DNA from: Dermatophagoides farinae
Lineage: Eukaryota > Arthropoda > Arachnida > Sarcoptiformes > Pyroglyphidae
DNA: 64,000 nt
Reading direction: 5' to 3'
Assembly (NCBI RefSeq): GCF_024713945.1
Contig: NC_134682.1
Location: forward strand, 1,116,001-1,180,000
Both the position numbers and the translations under genes were made by a program. The notes beneath the pieces were generated by a model, which was not told where the DNA came from, searched no databases, and saw only the letters and a program-made list of their open reading frames with translations. Below are positions 38,326 to 47,834 of the stretch, piece after piece (the stretch's first letter is position 1; each line of letters starts with the position of its first letter).

Positions 38326-39900
38326 TCAATCAAATTTTGATAACAAATTACGGACTTCGTCACTGGTTATTGGATAATCTTTTCGTAATTCTTCCATGTT
38401 GGCATTTTTGGGTGCTTGAGAAATGAATTCGAGAATTATGTAAGCTTCTATCAGACGACCATTCTGATGAAAATAATCAACTAAATCCATGAAATGCTTG
38501 AGATCAAATTTTGGTTTCACTGTCCATTGTGAATTTACTAAGGCAAAATGGATTGATTCACGTGATTCGTTAGATATTTCCTCAATGGTCATAACATCAG
38601 CACCACCAGCACGTAGAATATTTGCAATTTTTTTCAAATATGAATCACCTTGCATTGGATCCAATAATAGCATTTTCATATCTTGAAATGGTTTTCGATT
38701 ATTCTTGTCAATTTCTTGTTTCCATTCCATAGCCACTTTCAACAATTGATATTCATTTATTTGAGATTGATCGCCACTGCTTGATGTTGATGTTGATGGA
38801 ACATTCGAATCTAATCCCCATTGGTAATTTTCTTCTGGCAATAATTTTTTTGATTTGATCGATTCATAAATATATTCAGGCTTCAAAATATATGCACCGG
38901 CAGCAATGGCCCAAAACACTTTCTCAGTAGGTCGTGGTCGATTCAATATTAAATGTGTTACATCTTTCGTTAATATACGATCATCTTTAACGATAATGTT
39001 CAAAACATCTTGTGCCATTTCTTGGAAATTTGTTTTTAAATAATAATCACCAAATTTTGAAAACATGAATACAGCTGTTTTTTTCTCTGTTTGAATTTGA
39101 TCATTAAATAAATGAGATGGTGATGATTGTTTTTTTGATAAATTCAATACGGCTTCATCTTCTTCTTCTTCATTATTATCATCAGCCATGATCACTACAG
39201 CATTATTATTATTGATGACTTTCATGCCCTCATTTATTTTGGCTCGCTTGATATTCATTGTTGCAGGAGTATCATCATCAATGCGATTATCAATTATTGG
39301 TAACCGATATTTTGATATGATCTCTTCTTCATTGCCGTATCTGTGTTCATGTTGATATTTGGACCAACATGATTTAATCCATTCTTCTCTCACGATAGGT
39401 ATGTGATTTTTTGCAGCTATACGGGCTATATGAGTCATAGCTGAACCCGATACAACAACACTTGTTGTGGAACGGAAATAATCATAGTAAACTCCACTCA
39501 TCTTTTTTACAAAAAATTTAATTATTCTACATTGGTCCATTGGTATATCAGTAGTAGTCACTTCTATGTCACGCAAACATTGACTACAAATGAAACTTGA
39601 TGCACAAACAATTGAATATTGTGGACGTCGACAAATTTCATCATCACAATATGTTATGACCAATGGAGAGATAATATGGCAATTATTGCGTAAAGAATTT
39701 CGCACTTCATCATCAATAAAGTGGGTTACGATCATAATTTCGGTATATGGTAATTTCAATATAGAGGATTTCAACATTTCTTTGTTTATCCATCTTGCTT
39801 TTAATCCTTCCTTTTGTATCCAATTGAATGCTTTTTGCATTATAACCGTTCCTGATGTTGATGATTGATTAGATTCAAATTTTAAAAAGAAAAATTCCAT
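38326..39900 (-). CDS. TOPBP1-like BRCT protein (short)
   Basis: TOPBP1/Mus101/Dpb11 scaffolds replication initiation and ATR checkpoint signalling through phosphopeptide-binding BRCT repeats. ATG at 39900 gives 524 aa. Residues 1-105 resemble TOPBP1 BRCT0 (MEFFFLKFE..., VITYCDDEICRRPQYSIVCA); 126-182 a BRCT1-like unit ending HIPIVREEWIKSCW; 276-362 a BRCT7-like unit (VTHLILNRPRPTEKVFWAIA, AGAYILKPEYIYES, EENYQWG); 385-500 a BRCT8-like end (VAMEWKQEIDKNNRKPFQDM, LRAGGADV). The middle BRCT units and the acidic ATR-activating region of the 1500-residue vertebrate protein are not present. A non-coding or short coding exon may precede it, since a CAG acceptor lies at about 39935. Could be another multi-BRCT protein. 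Confidence 0.6.
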   Translation of the reverse strand: MEFFFLKFESNQSSTSGTVIMQKAFNWIQKEGLKARWINKEMLKSSILKLPYTEIMIVTHFIDDEVRNSLRNNCHIISPLVITYCDDEICRRPQYSIVCASSFICSQCLRDIEVTTTDIPMDQCRIIKFFVKKMSGVYYDYFRSTTSVVVSGSAMTHIARIAAKNHIPIVREEWIKSCWSKYQHEHRYGNEEEIISKYRLPIIDNRIDDDTPATMNIKRAKINEGMKVINNNNAVVIMADDNNEEEEDEAVLNLSKKQSSPSHLFNDQIQTEKKTAVFMFSKFGDYYLKTNFQEMAQDVLNIIVKDDRILTKDVTHLILNRPRPTEKVFWAIAAGAYILKPEYIYESIKSKKLLPEENYQWGLDSNVPSTSTSSSGDQSQINEYQLLKVAMEWKQEIDKNNRKPFQDMKMLLLDPMQGDSYLKKIANILRAGGADVMTIEEISNESRESIHFALVNSQWTVKPKFDLKHFMDLVDYFHQNGRLIEAYIILEFISQAPKNANMEELRKDYPITSDEVRNLLSKFD

Positions 39901-41393
39901 TTTGAGAAGGAAGAATTGACGATCATTTAAATTCTGCAAACACAATGAAAAGTTTTTTATATTAAAAATAATACAAATACAAATTATAATTACCAAAAAA
40001 AACACAGACACAAATTCAAATCATGATATGATGGTGGAATTATGCAATGAAACGTTATTTTTATTTAAAATAATAATTATAAAACAAATTATTATTATTT
40101 ATTATTATTAGCCAAAAATACAGACATACACACACAGAAATTCAAATCAAGGTATGATGACGAAATGTTGTAGTGAATAAATGCGCGTGCACGAAAAAAA
40201 AATACTAAATAGAGTAGTGGTTCGAAAAACAAAAACATTGTTACTTCATTTTAATGGTAGTGGTGGCGGTAGCAGTGGTGATAGTCACATTTGAGAAATA
40301 GGGACTACGGTCACACTAGCATTGACTAAACAGGCCAAGTCTTTAAGACGTGTTCAACCGGAGTGGTCACATTATCGCAAACTAATATTTGGCTAGAAAA
40401 CCACTATTTTATTTTGACGTAAAAATGCTGAAAATTCGTCAGATTCTTTTTTCTTTTGTGAAACAACAGATGGTAGCACTGTCGACTTTAGCGAACAAAA
40501 AAAAAATTAATTTGTAAAATCTTTGTTATGAGAAAATTCACAAACAATTGATACATATTCGGAAATTCATCAGTAAACCTTTGAATGAGACAAAACAAAT
40601 TATGAGTACGATAATTAATAATAGTTAATTAATTTTGAGTGAAACAACAAACAACGTTATACATATTACATAATTGAATTATATAGAATATATAATATAT
40701 ATATATGTATTTTGGGTTTATTTGAATGTGTGTGTGTGTGTGTGTGTATACCAACCATCATCATACATCATCAATTTATACACTATCGATGATGGATGTT
40801 GATTCATTACATCCCGAATTCTTCAATGGTTATTATTATCACTCTCTCTCTCTCTCATGTGGTCAATGTATATTCTGTGTTTTTGGTGTCATTAATAATA
40901 ACAATAAACTATGTTTGTCTATAGAATATTGATTGATTATCATACACAACAAATCTATTCAAAACATCATTATCCCTTAGGATACATACATCATCAAGGA
41001 AAATCTATTGGAAAAAGATCATATCCATCCACCGTAAAAAAAATCTCATAAAAATGATGTTATTTCCATAAACTGTAATGTTAATTGAAAAGAAAAAAAA
41101 GTATACGTCATTCAAAAAGTTCTGTCTCTTGAAGGGGTGCCATTTTTCCATAGACTCCCATAATAAACTTCAATAAAACAACAGATGGAAAAAAAGGCAA
41201 AACTTCCCGAATAACCTTGTTAACACTTTGCATGCCATCAAAAAAAAACTCCCAATTAACACTTTATAAACCACAATTGCATTGAAACACATTGTCTGCC
41301 ATACACTTTACATTACATTGATCACAATGTTTTCTCTATGGTCATACATTTATCCAAATCAATTTGTGGTTTGTTGAATGCTAATTGTGCACA
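39901..41393. other. Intergenic with local duplications
   Basis: Two direct copies of a short stretch with CAGACA...ATTCAAATCA and ATGATG lie at about 39994-40045 and 40112-40165. The 40182-40255 stretch is copied in inverse at 37905-37980. A (GT)n run is at 40727-40748. No gene seen. Confidence 0.55.
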
Positions 41394-41711
41394 ATGCGAA
41401 TGGACATCGTGCTGTTCATTCTTCTTGATGCCATTCTGGTTTCATCGGTTTCATGTCATCCATTTGAAGAGATCAAACAATGCCAATCCGATCGTGATTG
41501 CGGTCATCGATTGATTTGTGGTGAACGTTCCACGTGTGTTATTGGATGTCGAGATAGTTCAGGATGTTCAGATGAAGGATCCTGTATAAATGATCAATGT
41601 ATATCCGATTGTCGACAAGATAATAATTGTCCTGAAGATGGAATTTGTGTTCATGGTACATGCCAAACAAAATCCTTGCCATTTGCCAAAAGCATGCAGT
41701 TGGTTTGTTGA
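41394..41711 (+). CDS. Secreted cysteine-rich protein
   Basis: ATG 41394 gives 105 aa beginning with a clear signal peptide (MRMDIVLFILLDAILVSSVS, then CHPF). The mature part carries repeated short Cys motifs: CQSDRDCGHRLIC, CVIGCRDSSGCSDEGSC, CISDCRQDNNCPEDGIC, VHGTC, similar to EB-module or EGF-poor Cys-rich modules of arthropod secreted proteins. Ends at TGA 41711. I do not recognise a named family; whether the gene continues through an intron near AAAGCATGCAG is open. Secreted, disulphide-bonded role is inference. Confidence 0.6.
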   Translation: MRMDIVLFILLDAILVSSVSCHPFEEIKQCQSDRDCGHRLICGERSTCVIGCRDSSGCSDEGSCINDQCISDCRQDNNCPEDGICVHGTCQTKSLPFAKSMQLVC

Positions 41712-43750
41712 ATGCCGTTTGTCAACCGTTCAATCAGGCTTGTTCATTGTGTAAAATCAATGGATGTATTGATAAGTTTTTTTTCCATTTTTCCAGCTCA
41801 CCACACACATTGCTGTAGCTTTTGCATCCAATAGATGGTGCAATAGTCATTCAATAAAACACAGGAAGAGTTGGACTTCGAATTTATCAAATTTATCAAA
41901 TTGATCGAATTGATGATTATTGTGATAACACATGTGACACGTGGATTTTCATTTTGTATGCCTATGTGAGTGAGTATTTGATGATGAAATCATTCCAGAT
42001 TTCGAATTCGAATTCGAACCATTTGAGAGAGAGAGAGAGAGATGAATTTGCACAGAATGAGCATATATAAATAGAACTCGTCGAATTATAACCTCAAATT
42101 AAACAATAGCTGCAGTGTATATAAAATTGAGCAGCACATCACTATTTCCATCACCATCATCAGAGATTAAATATTTTATTTTATCTGCTTTTAATTTGTT
42201 TTTATCTGTTTTTAATTTGCTTTTAATATATTGATAGTAAATGATTAAAATCGACATCTATCAAGATTAACAAAAACTATATATAACAAACACACAATGT
42301 TACATGCGAATAATCAAAAGAATTATAATAAAGTTGAAAAATTAAAATTTGGCTTGTACGCGTATCGCTTATAATACGATTATCGAATAATTGTGCCCTT
42401 GGTTTGGCAAATAGTCGTTTGATACGATTCTTATGTTAATTGGATGCACGTGTTATGTCAATCGTTTGTCTTCAATCATTTTGAAGAACTCATCACTGGA
42501 TATCTCGTAAGGCAATCATGCAGATTCGATAATATCCATTAAGAGACCATTTTTGCATCTCACAATTCGAATCGCATGAATGATTGGCAAAACGTAACCT
42601 TCATTGCTAACCAACGATGACAACACCTGGCTCCAATAATAATGGCGTTGGTCATTATTGTAGCGTTCGTTCATTGACACGTTTTAAAAACAATCGATCG
42701 CTAACTATTTCTCCAATATATTCGGGAATAAATTCACCTTTTTACATGATTGTAGATATTTATATGAATTTTTCATCCGTCATTAATAAGATAGAAAATT
42801 CATTTATTACAAACATGTCATAAAATTGCATTGGAAAATGGTGACAATGAAAGTATCGGAATATCTGTTTCTGCAATGACACGGCAAAAATGAATTGGAC
42901 TTCCTGATGCATAGAAAGAATTATTTCAAAATACCTATTTTAATCAACCAGAAGATGCACAAACCACCATTATAAAAGCAGTGGCAAATGTTCATTAATA
43001 ATCATCACATTCACATGTAATTCTCTTTGTTGATATTTTCGCAAGAAACATCACTTTATTATTTTATTTTGCTTCGAAAATAAAAATTCAGAATACACAT
43101 CGATTATTTAAGAACAACAAGAATTTATATTAAATTCACAATCAGAGCAAGGACAATGTCTATTCGACACTTGAAACAAGACCATGCTCGATATGGCTCA
43201 GACATGACATTGATAAAGAACGTAATAAGTTGAACATATCTGAGGAAGAAACAATTATTTATTTACACTCTTCTCTTTGCCAATATTTTAATCATCGTCA
43301 TATTGGGATGTTACTTAGATGTTTGCTTTATATGTTTGATATTGACCCTGTTTGTTTACTGTATATTACTGTATCAACATCATCGTGATAAAAAGAAATA
43401 ATTGTTGTTGTTGTGATACATTTTGTTGTAATAATCTTATGTGATAATTTGATATAATAATAATGTTATATATGCTATAAACTTTTATTGTTGTAGATTT
43501 TTTAAAAACAAATTTAAATGTATACATTTTAATAAAAAAAAATTCTAAAAAAAACATTTCTTGAACAGATTTATGAGTTCCACGTTAATAATTATAATCA
43601 TTACCGGTATGCCATATAACTTTGAGCATTTGTAATGACTCACGTAACAATTCTTTGTGCTAATGGTGCAAGCATCCCATTTGAGCTTGACATTAATCCC
43701 ACATCTTTTCGATTGGTCATGAATCTGGAAAATATGAATTGGACTTAAAA
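41712..43750. other. Intergenic or degenerate
   Basis: A GA run at 42026-42042, then AT-rich DNA. Scattered plus-strand frames at about 42600-43000 (SLTRFKNNRSLTISPIYSGI; NTYFNQPEDAQTTIIKAVAN) look like remnants of a protein gene but are interrupted and unrecognised. Confidence 0.4.
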
Positions 43751-44216
43751 TTGCTGCAACAATAGTGTTGAACGACACTATCGATAGTAAAATCGTTTAG
43801 TCGTTTACTCAAAAATGCAGGTCTCCAAAGGTGGTTTTCGGTCAAAATCTGCCCCCAAGTTTTTATTTTTTTAAAAATATTAGTCATGTCCATTGATGAT
43901 TCTCGAAATGGTTTTTAGTTCATTTGGTCCACCCACTTCCGGTAAAATCGCGAAAAACAACGCGATTTTTCCAGATCTCACTAACTATGAGGTGGTATGC
44001 CTCAATTTTTTCTCACGATAAAACTGATCTAATCAACATTTTATTCTGAAAATATCAAAGAAAAATATTTGGTGGAACATGTTCGAAAATCCGGAAATCC
44101 ATTTTTTCACCATGTAAGTCTATGGAATTCATCATGTGATATCCACAACGTAAGTGTTTATGATGTTCACCACGTAAGTGTATGGTGTTCATTATGTAAG
44201 TCTATGATATTAGTCT
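43751..44216. other. Repeat-like stretch with degenerate GTAAGT motifs
   Basis: Non-coding. Four irregularly spaced copies of (A/C)(A/C)(A/C)TGTAAGT(C/G)TATG-like text at 44110-44205 (spacing 36, 24 and 22 bp). Possibly part of a non-autonomous transposon. Confidence 0.35.
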
Positions 44217-44300
44217 ACAACAGTGATTCTCAACCTTTTTTTTGTTGCGGCATACATTTTACGATTTCAAAATTTGGCGGCACAAAGAAAAAGCACTGCG
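44217..44300 (+). mobile_element. hAT-like transposon end
   Basis: CAGTGATTCTCAACCTTTTT followed by GTTGCGGCATAC and TTTGGCGGCAC is typical of a Charlie-type hAT terminus. No matching opposite end was found. Confidence 0.6.
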
Positions 44301-44570
44301 TAAAATAGATTATGATAATGATTTTAAATGTGCTAAATAAAATAGTATATAATATGTACTACAAAAATAACAGTATGTAGTGTATTTGTTGTTAATTCGT
44401 TTATTCCAGTTCAGAATCGAGAAAATAACAAATCCAACCTAACACAACCAGTTCAGAATTTAAAATTCAAAACTGGTTGTGTTAGTTGAGATTACGACTT
44501 ACGTTGAGGCTTATATTAATTGATTTTATCGATAATTCACAATTTTCACAAATTTATAAATACACTCATA

Positions 44571-44716
44571 CCCCGCTTAACGCTGCCCCGTTTAGCGCTG
44601 ATTCGATATAACGCTGTACAATTACCCTACATTACATTACATTGTTACATTGTATATGAAGGGTAAAAATGCATTATGTAAAGATAGCCCCGCTTAGCGC
44701 TGTTTCGCTTAACGCT
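44571..44716 (+). mobile_element. pogo/Tigger-like terminal repeats
   Basis: CCCCGCTTAACGCTG, CCCCGTTTAGCGCTG, TTCGATATAACGCTG, CCCCGCTTAGCGCTG and TTTCGCTTAACGCTC occur in one orientation within 146 bp. Such C(T/C)CGCTTAACGC units are subterminal repeats in pogo-group elements. No transposase seen. Confidence 0.45.
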
Positions 44717-44734
44717 CAGAATTTCCGGTTTGAG

Positions 44735-45034
44735 TTTGAAAATTTGAAATTTTCCGCATTTTACTAAACCAGTGTGAGTTATAAGAATCAGCCGATGATC
44801 CAAGTTTTTGCCAAAATTCGGGTTAAAATTGGTCGGAAACCCACAATTCAAATAGCTGTATACCTGCATATTCTTGCATAGAAAATTTCATTCAAATGCA
44901 TCGATAAAAACAACATTGCGAAATTGACGCATGCGCAATAAAGTCTTACAATGGATCATATGTTTTTTTTTGGCATATAAATAATCGACAAAAGTTAATT
45001 TTTGGACCAAGAAAAAATGGAAGAAGTCGATTCA
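44735..45034 (+). pseudogene. CCDC22-like promoter plus truncated exon 1, copy 1
   Basis: Shares ACTAAACC...GATCCAAGTTT, GCGAAATTGACGC, TGCGCAATAAAGTCTTA, TTTTTGGACCA and the start codon context with the two copies downstream. ATG at 45017 reads MEEVDSILI then RV and stop. The CATGCGCA string resembles an NRF1-type housekeeping promoter site. Confidence 0.6.
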
Positions 45035-45626
45035 ATTCTTATTAGGGTGTGAAGATGTTAATGAGTATTGATTGTCGACAGAGATGTTCTTATCAAAGAT
45101 GCTTTTTATGGGTTATTGAGAAATGTACTAGAATGTAGCAAACCCAGAAGTTGATAAACTATACTTTGATACTCTGTTCGTTCCATAAACCAGAATCGTT
45201 GATTGCTATAAAACATTTTATCAACATAGTCAAATATGGGAAAATTGTTGTATGAAGATTATGTGAGAGAACAAGAGAATGAATGATTGAACACTCTTCG
45301 AATAAGAGGAATTATATGAATAAAAATTTGTAACAATTATGACAGGGATTGTAGAGATCGAAAGTCTTGAAATTTGTTGAGAGATGAGAAAAAAAGGTAT
45401 TACACCTGAATTTTGGATACATCTGTTTCGTGAGACAGTTACATGAACAGTCATCAACGAAGAATTATGCAAATTATTGATCGAGTTTGGTTTGTCTGTG
45501 TTCAATTGATCTGTTGCATCTCGATAATTATTTAAAAATGATCATCATCATTATTCGAATTTGTTTTCTACCAATTCATTTGAATGAATGAATGAATGAT
45601 ATTTGCCAATTGTTCCACATAATATT
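45035..45626. other. Spacer between CCDC22-like fragments
   Basis: AT-rich with short non-homologous frames and an ATGA run at about 45582-45599. Nothing recognised. Confidence 0.4.
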
Positions 45627-45697
45627 CGCCCGCGTACTGTATTACCCTTTTTTCCTACTATTTGACAGGCGGATATACTCACCACTACTAACGAGGA
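45627..45697 (-). pseudogene. tRNA-Asp 5' part with 28-nt intron-like insert
   Basis: Minus strand: TCCTCGTTAGTAGTGGTGAG, TATATCCGCCTGTCA, insert AATAGTAGGAAAA...CAGTA, CGCGGGCGA, then unrelated DNA. The T arm and 3' acceptor strand are missing. Three bases of the D arm are lost compared with the copy at 46019-46091. Confidence 0.75.
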
Positions 45698-46018
45698 TTT
45701 CCAGGGATTTCGCACTTCGAGGGATTTCGCACATTTTGACTAAACCCACTCGTTGTTGTGTGATTTGGCACATGATCCAAGTTTCAACACTATGGCTTAC
45801 CAGCAAAACAACCTGCGAAATTGACACACGCGCAATAAAGTCTTATTGGATCACAAATCGACAAAATTTTTTGGACCAGAAAAAATGGAAGAAGTCGATT
45901 CAATTCTTATCTCACAGCTTCGAGAAATTGGATGGTAAGTTTTTGAAAAATTTTTTTTGATTGTTTTTTTATTAAAATTTTTTATTCAGTGATTTAGATG
46001 ATGAAAACATTCATGGTA
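45698..46018 (+). pseudogene. CCDC22-like promoter, exon 1 and start of exon 2, copy 2
   Basis: CCDC22 belongs to the Commander/CCC complex (endosomal recycling, NF-kB control). Exon 1 45885-45934 encodes MEEVDSILISQLREIG, a GTAAG donor, a 55-bp intron, and an exon 2 start at 45990 giving CDLDDENIHGIVRAL. The N-terminus of CCDC22 is MEEADRILIHSLRQAG, a close match in spacing. Homology then ends abruptly inside an antisense tRNA-Asp fragment, so this is a truncated copy. The spliced frame would run through the tRNA fragment to a TAG after about 51 codons. Confidence 0.65.
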
Positions 46019-46091
46019 TCGTCCGCGCACTGTTTTACCCTTTTTTCTACTATTTGACAGGCGGATATACTCACCACTATACTAACGAGGA
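46019..46091 (-). pseudogene. tRNA-Asp 5' part with 27-nt intron-like insert
   Basis: Minus strand: TCCTCGTTAGTATAGTGGTG, AGTATATCCGCCTGTCA, insert AATAGTAGAAAAAAGGGTAA AACAGTG, then CGCGGACGA. Acceptor 5' strand, D arm and anticodon (GTC) are perfect for tRNA-Asp; the T arm is absent. Confidence 0.8.
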
Positions 46092-46254
46092 TTAGCGAGG
46101 ATTTTGTACATTTTGACTAAACCCACTCATTGTTGTGTGATTTAGCACATGATTCAAGTCTCAACCAGGGCTTACCCCCAAAACAACCTGCGAAATTGAA
46201 AAAAAATGAAAGAATGGAAAAAGTCGATTCAATTCTTATCTCACAGCTTATATA
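46092..46254 (+). pseudogene. CCDC22-like promoter and truncated exon 1, copy 3
   Basis: Repeats TTTTGACTAAACCCACTC, TTGTTGTGTGATTT, GCACATGAT and CCTGCGAAATTGA of copy 2, has lost the CGCAATAAAGTC box by deletion, then ATG 46214 MEKVDSILISQL and breaks off at CACAGCTT. Confidence 0.65.
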
Positions 46255-46713
46255 TTATATAGATCATTAATATATAATAATAATATTATTATCGACTAGA
46301 AATTGATGATGATTCATATTCAATTCCCGTAAGGGGAGCTTTTTTTGTTTTTGGATGACTTAGAATTTCACTAAACCATTGCCATAAATGAATGAATCAT
46401 TTTGGTTAAAAATGGAAAAATTGTGGGCAAAAAAAGGGGTCGTGGGAATAAAAATAAGAAAAAAGACGATGATGAGAATTTGTAAAAGGTCAACAGATTA
46501 TGAGATTGTTTTTTTTTTGTTTTTGTTCTCATCTTCATCATAGTTCATATAAACACAAACTAATCGAGTATACGAACCGAAACCAAACATGTTTATATTC
46601 AGTTGGTGATAAACGGTTTGTCGGACAAAGAAAAAAAATGGACATTCAGGATTAAGGTGAACGATGACAATTGGTCATTTGTTTGGTTGAAATTCACTCG
46701 TTTTGGTCACACA
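46255..46713. other. Intergenic upstream of coiled-coil gene
   Basis: Contains a weak tRNA-3'-end-like string (TTCAATTCCCGTAAGGGGAG then T7) at 46319-46347 on the plus strand. AT-rich otherwise. Confidence 0.4.
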
Positions 46714-47794
46714 ATGTCATCTTCATCATCATCGTCATTACAAAATAAAAATAACTATTTGAAAGAATTACAAAAAATTATCTATGAATTACAGCAGCAC
46801 TGTATCCATGATGATGTTTCAATGAATCAACCAACATCATCAAAATCATTATCAAACACTATTGATCGTTTGGTTAATTTGTTTGAACTTTGTTCTTTAT
46901 CATCATCATCAGATTCATTGATACGTCAACATGTTGAACAATTGAAATCGGATTTCAAAGTAAGTCATATATTCTGGTGGAAAAATGATAATGGAAAATT
47001 TTCCATTTTTTTTTCTCTTTCTCTATTTTCACCTACACATTTTTAGAAATTGGAAAATGATAAACGAAATGTGCTGCAATCAGAACAGAATGTAAGTACA
47101 CATTACAGAATTAATGGAATTTTTTTTTTTTTGTTATTCCTACCACGTTTTTGTACCAATGTTGCTGTTTTTATGCTGATTTTCTTCTTTTTGAAACAAA
47201 TTTTTTTTTTTCGTTTTGTTTTTTTTTTTGTTTGCATAGCTGAAATTTAAATTGAACAAATTATTTGCATGTTATTATACGTTTCAATCGTTGAATGGAT
47301 CACCATGGAATGCTGCCTACACATTGAATCATAATAACAATGATGATGATGATGATGATGATGATGATCAGAATCGTGATGGTGAATTTGTCAATGAAGA
47401 TTTCAATGTCAAATGTATTGAAGAAGAATTGGTTTATATTCCCGTCATTCGTTTTACGAATAATAATAATAATTCGAATTCAAATGTAATGTTTATAAAT
47501 CATGATGATGATGATGCAGATGATGAGGCTATTAATGTTAAAATAGTCGACAATAATAACAAAACAAACAACATCATCGTTGATGATAATAATGGTAACA
47601 AAAATCGTTCGTTAAAAGGATCATTTTCAAATTTATTCCATCAAATGAATAATAATAATAATAATAATAATAACGATAATAGAAACATGGAACATTTAGA
47701 TAATAATGTTCGTGTTGAACATACAAATTCATCGTCGTCGTCGTCGATAATGTCAACAGCATTTCGTTCGAATTTTATTTTGTTTAAAAAATAA
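46714..47794 (+). CDS. Unknown coiled-coil protein with Asp/Asn-rich tail
   Basis: Exons 46714-46959, 47047-47091 and 47240-47794, all GT-AG and phase 0, give 281 aa. Residues 1-40 begin MSSSSSSSLQNKNNYLKELQ and form a short helix; residues about 50-120 (LVNLFELCSLSSSSDSLIRQ, HVEQLKSDFKKLENDKRNVL) look like a coiled coil. The rest is low-complexity: nine Asp, runs of Asn and Ser, with two ordered islands (EELVYIPVIRF and SFSNLFHQM). No family recognised and no signal peptide. Splice sites are strong and the first two exons are not low-complexity, so I regard it as a real gene. Confidence 0.6.
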
Positions 47795-47834
47795 CAAACA
47801 AACAGACAAAAATTTCAATCTTGTTTCATGAGAT

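Noticed and set aside
45592-45960. 122-codon plus-strand frame
   Set aside because: Runs antisense through a tRNA fragment and across the CCDC22-like promoter; not a gene in itself.
46319-46347. tRNA-like 3' end (TTCAATTCCCGTAAGGGGAG then T7) on the plus strand
   Set aside because: No anticodon or D arm upstream, and the T stem does not pair properly; too short to call.
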